Positions 21,001-22,224 of a DNA stretch of 22,224 nucleotides are shown piece after piece. This DNA comes from Stramenopiles sp. TOSAG23-2. Lineage: Eukaryota > Sar. How positions within the stretch are numbered: position 1 is the first letter of the stretch; every line of letters starts with the position of its first letter. The translations under genes were made by a program, and so were the position numbers. Where the stretch lies: contig LT649518.1 in assembly GCA_900128395.1 (NCBI GenBank), positions 1 to 22,224 on the forward strand. Reading direction: 5' to 3'. The notes below the pieces were generated by a model. That model was not told the origin of the DNA and made no database searches. It was given only the letters and a program-made list of their open reading frames with translations.

Positions 21001-22223
21001 CTATCCCCAGATGATTTCGTTTCCCGGAATGTGCAGCAACCGTCTCCATCTTCCATCGCTTTAGCTTTACAAGCAGCATGGCATCCTGATTTCGTATCTG
21101 CTGTTAATTTTTCCGCTGACCACGTTTGACCAGAGCAATAATATTGCTTTTGAAAATCGCCACATTTTGGTTCTTTTCTATGGTCATACACTCCTTCATG
21201 CCATTTAGTCGGGCCATAACTTTTGTAAATTTCATTTCCATGTTGAATAGCAAAATAACCTTCCCTTTCCCCACTCGCAGTTAATTCACTTAAAAAGTCA
21301 TCAAACCATTTACTTATTCCCTCCTTATCATTTGGCTTGGCTCTATTGCCAACTTTACCAGGCATCACTCTATGATTGTTATCTTGATATACACCTTCAA
21401 ATTCTATTTTACAACCTTGTTTTATTTCTTCCATATCCATTCCAACGCATTGTTTGCCCCTTCCTACTTGTACTAATGATTTCGCCGATGTCGTGGACGT
21501 CGCAGGGAATGTTTGAAGTTTACAATTGAATTCGTCAACGCAACGCAGACCAGTTGAATTGCAAAATTTTGTCCCTGCAACACCATCAATAAGCTTCACA
21601 ATAAAATCAACGGAAGTCCCACTATTTGTTTTTGGATCGTATACATAAATTTGCATTGGAATTAGACCCTCCAAATTTGTAGTCCATGTTATAACCCCTG
21701 TATCATTATTTAAAATTGCACCCCGATCATTTCCATTTTCACATTCATATGAAAAGAACCACGCCCATGCACTTTCACACATCACAGCACCATCTACCCA
21801 TTCGTATTTTAAAGCCCTACCATCACCTGTGGATGCGCTTACTTTTGCTGTCATTGGATCTCCAGTACCAGAGCTCATGGTTAATAAAGGAAATATAGAA
21901 GCTTTTGGACTTGCCCCGTATGCCTTAAATTCAGTGACATTGACAGTAGTATAAAACGTGTAATCGTCCCAAGAACCTATACGACAGCAACTTTGTACTT
22001 TGATTTTAAAAAGCCCATTATTATTATCTAAAGTGTCATTTAAAAAAGCTTCATCATATGTATGTTTCATAAATCCTCTTGAATCTGACCAATCATCATT
22101 GGATGATTCGCCAAAGAAGATTCCACCAGGTGTTACAGTTAAATTTTGCAATCTATCCGAATCTTGATCACCCCAATATAAGCTATCCCATACTCCGTAG
22201 GTATCACCAACTTCCATATTACC
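11859..22223 (-). CDS. Giant cadherin multi-domain surface protein with ILEI/GG domain, partial at the 5' end, doubtful 3' end
   Basis: This frame has about 3,450 codons. It is open at the right edge: two further sense codons precede the ATG at 22,217. That ATG is not followed by a signal peptide, so it is probably internal. Residue numbers count it as 1. Order: an N-terminal region with a Cys-Cys pair and Ig-like strands (1-212), Cys-rich region (213-430), split discoidin-like domain holding a jelly roll (500-808), Ig-like domain holding an F5/8C domain (908-1175), cadherins 1-12 (1176-2697), and an interrupted cadherin 13. A Cys-rich region, an ILEI/GG domain and Cys-rich modules end at about 3442. 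The last ten residues and stop lie antisense to IPT4 of the convergent gene and are probably not native. The role is probably extracellular adhesion or recognition, inferred from domains. No transmembrane segment is visible. Confidence 0.9.
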   Translation of the reverse strand, partial: GNMEVGDTYGVWDSLYWGDQDSDRLQNLTVTPGGIFFGESSNDDWSDSRGFMKHTYDEAFLNDTLDNNNGLFKIKVQSCCRIGSWDDYTFYTTVNVTEFKAYGASPKASIFPLLTMSSGTGDPMTAKVSASTGDGRALKYEWVDGAVMCESAWAWFFSYECENGNDRGAILNNDTGVITWTTNLEGLIPMQIYVYDPKTNSGTSVDFIVKLIDGVAGTKFCNSTGLRCVDEFNCKLQTFPATSTTSAKSLVQVGRGKQCVGMDMEEIKQGCKIEFEGVYQDNNHRVMPGKVGNRAKPNDKEGISKWFDDFLSELTASGEREGYFAIQHGNEIYKSYGPTKWHEGVYDHRKEPKCGDFQKQYYCSGQTWSAEKLTADTKSGCHAACKAKAMEDGDGCCTFRETKSSGDRCYWEIGDTLRASIYDWKYSMECTGPLEEYSSTHAQKYGLISSTKSSGGRSDNNLNLIIDGCDGIMDIAGGGWENAVYKVSLGKGIPVVNENTNKIRFIHRAENEFLHLMEFEIYDNDNNKIDLSSATGALSSQYYNPDDLSLDYTASKAFDGVKGLVASSPSGLGSGYESDFSSNDMNGWSCKEITDCGTYGNICGGYKKTGKNDKIEKTFTGLTPGESYTITLDFIALDSWDGEKAIIKINDEECDWIVDGDTFDPKFKWIRQGKPGRVKVCGHSHWPDQHVRVSCTKMITKSDATVVVTTKLNQGKNDESFAIDNVVFDKTGGNSNFFSTNKDDVVNNIGSWAEFTLPSEVAISKIVLYNRADGGYNTRLKGALIELIDSNENIQNATILTSELIQTITYTKESKGVQVATTAMQTFDAISSNLKYADTKFLACKIFPGGVGNREDMPSRCYRPIYNGMDVGGSAPDFFCNQRYSDKDTSYVTDADWDLYMMHEQGELCVADQSPTLSGIPTTVVEVKTGETIRVPIVIKDVNAFSSLRLIASNTPSSATFEPPLPALIDLVKNSQVINPGEFNRYYSSVWSKNAKGTGHARSTLDSKQAWSAETKNEENEYMIIDALKEYYIVGAVIMGRAKGRYDNQKVTQIQVSIGNSMVNQTTWTDVGQYNCEPSSGDDKVNVYFDTAVKGRYVKLKADAWENHVSMRAGLIVSPITNHQFTGQGIGELKGDFVWTPAQNSEGFYDINFEGRSGFYDEVPVYGTLHLQVVPNQLPPTNIGIIGRASVDENSRDGVKIVSFFTEDENQDDVHTYSLLQGTEHFKIVENELQSLSNAIDFENDQYVVIKVESNDGTYTISKAFNITINDVNEKPIGLTLSRNTIKENSKRGTVIANLSAIDLDKTLDQHWVHTFELISGRFRQGRKMRKNSYSPFEIIGSSLIQNVNYLDYEEKQTYALTIKVTDSGNLHHIENVIIDVEDVNEAPTSIATSGKIIILWAQYGSNCNGGIFCNETAAGSCLCRDSVCRDIQSSCDTKLYCDYQIKEDKFNLSPSRQSGCDEDYIVAYKCGQKGNVTHAYIGSPAVNETVFFECPEHASVMENAETGTVVTTISSSDPDTLQSQSFTYSLPLPTKNGSPFYVDGDLLKVNYSTPSLNYEDRTSVGVKIMVTDSGTPPLSFTKSVIIAIENVLENPTMDNTFTMTVVEESRVGTVVGTVDATAESEIKFSIEYGDTEYFGVHSCSGTIYVKKRLKMLSRQSVYSLTVRATSEGSKDQNVTINVAMKNRAPIAPGVPISLFVPEDSVAGHTIVDLHSYAFDPNDGDTLFFTILNGNDFGQFYIDSEGRLMVGNIELNFEVESRFPLKINVIDAAGLIDTFDVIVYVTNRNDAPHIVTYELDVLENSVNGIVVGTIEVFDEDNRNQDMAYSILSGNDAGAFDIDSAGTITVATSSALNFESASTTFDLNIQVQDTSSNFGAKSFTTADIIGTLGGNWSKNSRAYLHVLEDGGTTQLVNASLISDFGIKLTFDGVISPGQPDPRDFTAVVGSTSVNVTDAIIDSTCTMCVKLILDSSSSLYDKYVIISYNEFGPAKQSNARIIVHVQDVAETPVIDFGSDGLNFTVSENAAPSSYISEPLMKYTSDEDHASSYTYSITDTNRLGMFFIHPKDGRIGVVARNSNLNFEKISSYGITIRATDNEGLYAEISTHVLVIDENEKPRIAPHHYIRYIVENSAIGSTPVIATDGVTHSDANNTKDQFCTIDEDSGAEGEMNVTLMDESNLFELNATYQTSCYVFSLINDDLNFESDALKFKGGYYTMEILVEDGGEPSLTASLHAEVFIVDENEAPSFPKLSEGVDGTISLNIYSETEVGEEVGPMLFAQDEDNGDEIKYKVSGGSNEFILKNSSVSGGGAVLVVNQALSASKIQLIVTATDMDGLEDTITLNITIMNSNRPPNVTSALFYVAEDIAPGSSIATLNGNDPDLDNIAYSIAAGDVDGLFNINEVTGTITYQENIISSNDLNFERVSDYSLVVQAVDDSTNPLETYAVINITVLDVNEPPVLKDEEMHVMENTFSATVALFKLFATDPDANEQLLYSLEEYDLPLHTSIRQVQLSGAFNTNNGTSNGARPNNIVSTTLSRDSMPFKINAGTGEIFLRNRGLDYEEEEEYTISTRVTDSGFLQSDATLKIHVKDVNEAPILSDNEAYVPENSIVGITVGEPMAFFDQDYGQSHEFSIEEGNEDGIFSIDNNGQITVLKDKVDYESDSMFALKIKITDSGVAMNNRLSDTATMTIYVIDVNEAPTFPFGSNRVRYVPEKSSGGTLVGDAVAAIDIDQSQSIRYSMKQLNLADSEQCPCSYDTPCLKTNEYVDNTWFASAGEHSWSTCASGFGIAGIVKSSSCKSADCIESSLCRHGLDMATCYNANWDEDTPCSNGYYLHGIGRNFTVTTDMSALTGGVCCKLQDFSDAYGSCTDVSFTSTLKEWPVCPDNFLLTGIRRANLGNTIDDIIGFQCCSPPSNALPTVIPECQGKIDNFGLAASSTSTRTTCSIGTVDCSASSSSNVGETRKWRLVYRQTIEPFCKDNEVYALTSDRENTQMIIHGKTLDVEKGINIAVLNAETQELEERKTFDIYSSYDENANLLNFLRSITNGKIVIIVTNARKMEWMLSTSDYMKYKKLQRKLKYTIRGLGAGNNFRYWHLTQRNSYVLFGRKGASTGSMIEKIQKSDGKDAVPTAATISCTDINIASQFEYNDPNSPNFSVLAKLENYRNQDGQFLFKMQWPRMTPNSKYPKDHIIWKQSKNPFDGVGSMEKIDVQYEYFNGLQPGNIDGGQWKMGEPGSSCDETCKKYNLRCNSEMQKSIDSENKLREAFQEAGYECASVGGSRDYDGSPFSTGRDGDDCYYFTPGSTKKSSCTGNNYGHHSPLCSCGSGSNSLLDDGNGKFALGSSAIGSSNGATNSGEFLSASSSKIINGIAAVDLDKMKLTGASMAGAYISPVVDKCRGWTCSKAGAYCPGNSPGSKGDGYCCNNNKWVYGKCTGKEVVVKFHRMSTSSLST
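11918..12029 (-). other. Small cysteine-rich C-terminal module
   Basis: Residues 3397-3433: C-R-G-W-T-C, then GAYCPG, GYCCNNNKWVYGKC. Six to seven cysteines in 37 residues. Recognisable sequence on this strand ends just after it (about residue 3442), at the junction with the plus-strand gene. Confidence 0.6.
12243..12506 (-). other. Cysteine-rich SCxxTC...LCxC module
   Basis: Residues about 3238-3325. Starts SCDETCKKYNLRC, has a helical KLREAFQEAGYEC, CYYF, SSC and ends PLCSCG. The SCxxTC..xxLxC start and CxC end form a repeated arrangement in algal and protist surface proteins. Function unknown. Confidence 0.5.
12507..12809 (-). other. Beta-rich module with WP/WKQ motifs (unnamed)
   Basis: Residues about 3137-3237. 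Contains NFSVLAKLEN, GQFLFKMQWPRM, HIIWKQSKNPFDG and QYEYFNGLQ, followed by GGQWKMGEP. The FLFKxxWP...WxQxxNP...GL layout recurs in secreted eukaryotic proteins, but no family name is certain. Confidence 0.4.
12810..13277 (-). other. ILEI/GG domain (FAM3-type)
   Basis: Residues 2981-3136. The order HGKTLDVEKGINIAVLN, ERKTFDIYSSYDENANLLNFL, NGKIVIIVTN, KLKYTIRGLG, SYVLFGRKGAS (GRKGA at 3106-3110) matches the ILEI domain (PF15711), known from FAM3 cytokine-like proteins and the GG domains of CEMIP and POMGNT1. Those fold as a beta-sandwich-like globular unit and some bind carbohydrate. Here it lies inside a giant cadherin protein. The call is good. Confidence 0.82.
13479..13967 (-). other. Cysteine-rich repeat region (unnamed)
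   Basis: Residues 2751-2913. About three units follow the pattern W..C..GF.I.GI, then C, then CC: SWSTCASGFGIAGI, CSNGYYLHGIGRN with VCCKL, and WPVCPDNFLLTGIRR with FQCCSP. Regular spacing suggests a tandem module of about 50-60 residues. I recognise no family for it. Confidence 0.5.
13968..14126 (-). other. Cadherin repeat 13, N-terminal part only, interrupted
   Basis: Residues 2698-2750: VRYVPEKSSGG, AAIDIDQSQ, RYSMKQL, then a Cys-rich region follows. The repeat stops after strand C. Later sequence near residue 3335 (DDGNGKFALGSS) could be its continuation, which would make the following 580 residues one large insert. That is tentative. Confidence 0.7.
14127..14852 (-). repeat. Cadherin repeats 11 and 12
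   Basis: Repeat 11 (2456-2593) has VMENTFSA, ATDPDANEQ, a long loop with an NNGTSNGARP segment, LDYEEEEEY, VTDSGF and DVNEAP. Repeat 12 (2594-2697) has VPENSIVG, FFDQDYG, GNEDG, VDYESD, ITDSG and DVNEAP (2694-2699). These are the best-conserved repeats on this strand. Confidence 0.95.
14853..15488 (-). repeat. Cadherin repeats 9 and 10
   Basis: Repeat 9 (2244-2350) has YSETEVGEEVG, AQDEDNGD, VTATDMDG and ends MNSNRPP (degenerate). Repeat 10 (2351-2455) has VAEDIAPG, GNDPDLDN, LNFERV, VDDSTNP and ends DVNEPP. Repeat 9 lacks the LxFE strand motif. Confidence 0.92.
15489..16199 (-). repeat. Cadherin repeats 7 and 8
   Basis: Repeat 7 (2007-2114) has VSENAAP, TSDEDH, LNFEKI, ATDNEGL and ends DENEKP (2111-2116). 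Repeat 8 (2115-2243) has VENSAIG, DEDSGAEGE, LNFESD, VEDGGEP and ends DENEAP (2240-2245). The linkers use DENE in place of DVNE, keeping the acidic charge. Repeat 8 has an extra loop with two Cys. Confidence 0.93.
16200..16853 (-). other. Cadherin repeat 6 with a SwmB-like insert before the last strand
   Basis: The host has VLENSVNG, FDEDNRNQD, LSGNDAGAFDID, SGN-type motifs, LNFESA and QVQDTSSNFG. The insert (about 1880-1989, 16,251-16,580) contains LISDFGIKLTFDGVIS, RDFTAVVGSTSVNV and CMCVKLILD, YDKYVIISYN. The order lxltFdgvi...RDFTaxvg...xxLxL..., xVxISY resembles SwmB/beta-sandwich repeats. The host resumes SNARIIVHVQDVAETP (2003-2008). Confidence 0.6.
16854..17441 (-). repeat. Cadherin repeats 4 and 5
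   Basis: Repeat 4 (1593-1686) has VEESRVGTVVG, the shortened DATAESE, SCSGTIYV and ends in the degenerate MKNRAP. Repeat 5 (1687-1788) has VPEDSVAG, AFDPNDGD, LNGND, LNFEVES, IDAAGL and ends TNRNDAP. Repeat 4 lacks the usual DxD, so one calcium site is probably weak. Confidence 0.9.
17439..18065 (-). other. Cadherin repeat 3 with an inserted SUEL-like lectin domain
   Basis: After NEAPTSI the first strand is followed by an insert at 1393-1471 (17,805-18,041): GKIIILWAQYGSNCN, CNGG...FC, CRDSVCRDIQSSCDTKLYCDYQI, SGCDEDYIVAYKC. This is the SUEL order (xIxxAxYG, spaced Cys, xxLxVxYxC), with extra Cys. The host resumes ASVMENAETG, SSDPD, LNYEDR, VTDSGTP and IENVLENP (1587-1594). Insert family likely. 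Confidence 0.7.
18066..18692 (-). repeat. Cadherin repeats 1 and 2 of the minus-strand protein
   Basis: Repeat 1 (1176-1272) has VDENSRDG, TEDENQDD, IDFEND, ESNDG and ends NDVNEKP (1269-1274). Repeat 2 (1273-1384) has IKENSKRG, AIDLDK, LDYEEK, VTDSGN and ends DVNEAP (D1381). Both retain the standard acidic positions. Confidence 0.93.
18693..19496 (-). other. Ig-like domain hosting an F5/8 type C domain
   Basis: The host opens DQSPTLSGIPTTVVEVKTGE and IRVPIVIKDVN (from 910), stops at about 963, and resumes GELKGDFVWTPAQNSEGFYDI (1129-1149), an FxWTPxxxxxGxY ending as in He_PIG-type Ig domains. The insert at 966-1117 (18,867-19,322) has YYSSVWSKNAKG, LDSKQAWSAET, YMIIDALKEYYIVGAVIMGR, VTQIQVSIG and a final GRYVKLKADAW. 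This is a typical F5/8C domain (SS.W....A.LD...AWxA, I..I.VS..., GRYVKL). Both calls are good. Confidence 0.78.
19794..20720 (-). other. Discoidin/fucolectin-like domain split by a jelly-roll insert
   Basis: The host starts KIRFIHRAENEFLHLMEFEIYDND (500 on), with ASKAFDGV at about 552-559. It resumes with FFSTNKDD, GSWAEFTLPSEVAISKIVLYNRAD and GALIELIDSN, to Y808. This is the AFDG ... xFxSxxxxxxxW.E..L....I..I..YNR order of F5/8C or fucolectin domains. Between them, about 565-731 (20,025-20,525), lies GWSCKE, YGNICGGYKKTG, IEKTFTGLTPGESYTITLDFIALDSWDGEKA and ESFAIDNVVFD. That insert is a jelly roll like those in ciliate and algal surface proteins. Confidence 0.68.
20928..21581 (-). other. Cysteine-rich region (unnamed)
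   Basis: Residues 213-430. It contains KFCNSTGLRCVDEFNC, a polar stretch with YFAIQHGNEIYKSYG, then KCGDFQKQYYC, SGCHAACKAKAMEDGDGCC and DRCYWE. The last part (GCxxxC..GCCxFRxxxxxxxRCYW) looks like a short PAN-related or protist-specific disulphide module. Function unknown. Confidence 0.45.
21582..22223 (-). other. N-terminal region with an SCC motif and Ig-like strands
   Basis: Residues 1-212. It contains GLFKIKVQSCCRIGSW followed by a beta strand and SPKASIFPLL. Then come KVSASTGDGRALKYEWVDG, GVITWTTN, LEGLIPMQIYVYD and VDFIVKLIDG (207-212). The second half has the order of a cadherin-like/Ig-like domain (D.DGxxLxYxW ... GxIxWxT ... xxVDFxVK). The first half holds the SCC motif seen in some large secreted proteins. 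No family name is certain. The domain is open to the right of the window. Confidence 0.45.
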
Positions 22224-22224
22224 T

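Noticed and set aside
22215-22217. ATG at the right edge as start of the minus-strand gene
   Set aside because: Two more sense codons precede it in the window and no signal peptide follows, so it is probably internal.
1-22224. Bacterial origin of the window
   Set aside because: Giant cadherin proteins occur in bacteria, but SUEL, WSC, PAN and ILEI modules together are eukaryotic in character and no ribosome binding sites or operon structure are seen. Not fully excluded.
1-22224. Ciliate-type code with TAA/TAG as Gln
   Set aside because: Neither frame contains an internal TAA or TAG over thousands of codons, while CAA and CAG are common.

Overview
The window is filled by two giant, intronless, AT-rich reading frames that face each other. 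A plus-strand frame runs from the left edge to about 11.9 kb (about 4,000 codons). A minus-strand frame runs from the right edge back to about 11.9 kb (about 3,450 codons). Both are open at the window edges, so neither the true start codons nor any signal peptides are present. No RNA gene, CRISPR array, insertion sequence, origin or operon is visible, and no stretch over 300 bases lacks coding.

Both frames encode extracellular, multi-domain proteins of cadherin type. The plus-strand protein has a partial cadherin repeat, then 14 cadherin repeats, then four IPT/TIG domains; the fourth is cut short. The minus-strand protein starts with a Cys-rich region, a galactose-binding-like domain and an Ig-like domain. 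It continues with twelve complete cadherin repeats and a thirteenth that is interrupted, and ends with Cys-rich modules and an ILEI/GG domain. Among and inside these scaffolds sit ligand-binding modules: WSC, F5/8-type C, PAN/apple-like, SUEL lectin, LamG, farnesoic-acid-methyltransferase-like (FA), PA14-like and CBM-like jelly rolls.

The most striking structural feature is repeated domain-in-domain nesting. Binding modules sit in different loops of cadherin, IPT, Ig-like and discoidin-like host folds, and the host fold resumes after each insert. I count eleven such cases, of which the one at the minus-strand C-terminus is tentative.

The module set (WSC, SUEL, PAN, ILEI, IPT, F5/8 with cadherin) points to a eukaryote, most likely an unsequenced or little-studied marine protist such as a stramenopile alga or a choanoflagellate-like organism. 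The lineage cannot be fixed from this window. Thousands of codons without TAA, TAG or TGA argue against reassignment of any stop codon. No introns interrupt either frame.

The two genes meet tail to tail at about 11,892-11,897 (AAATTT), with no 3' UTR or spacer. Plus-strand coding stops in the middle of IPT4. Minus-strand coding stops just after a Cys-rich module. Each frame then runs a short way into the antisense of the other. This looks like an inversion breakpoint or an inverted chimera, as made by multiple displacement amplification of single cells, rather than two natural gene ends. If so, the two halves may come from the same locus or even the same gene.

The likely role of both proteins is at the cell surface or in the extracellular matrix, in calcium-dependent adhesion or recognition of glycans. 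This is inferred from domain content; there is no direct evidence of function in the sequence.
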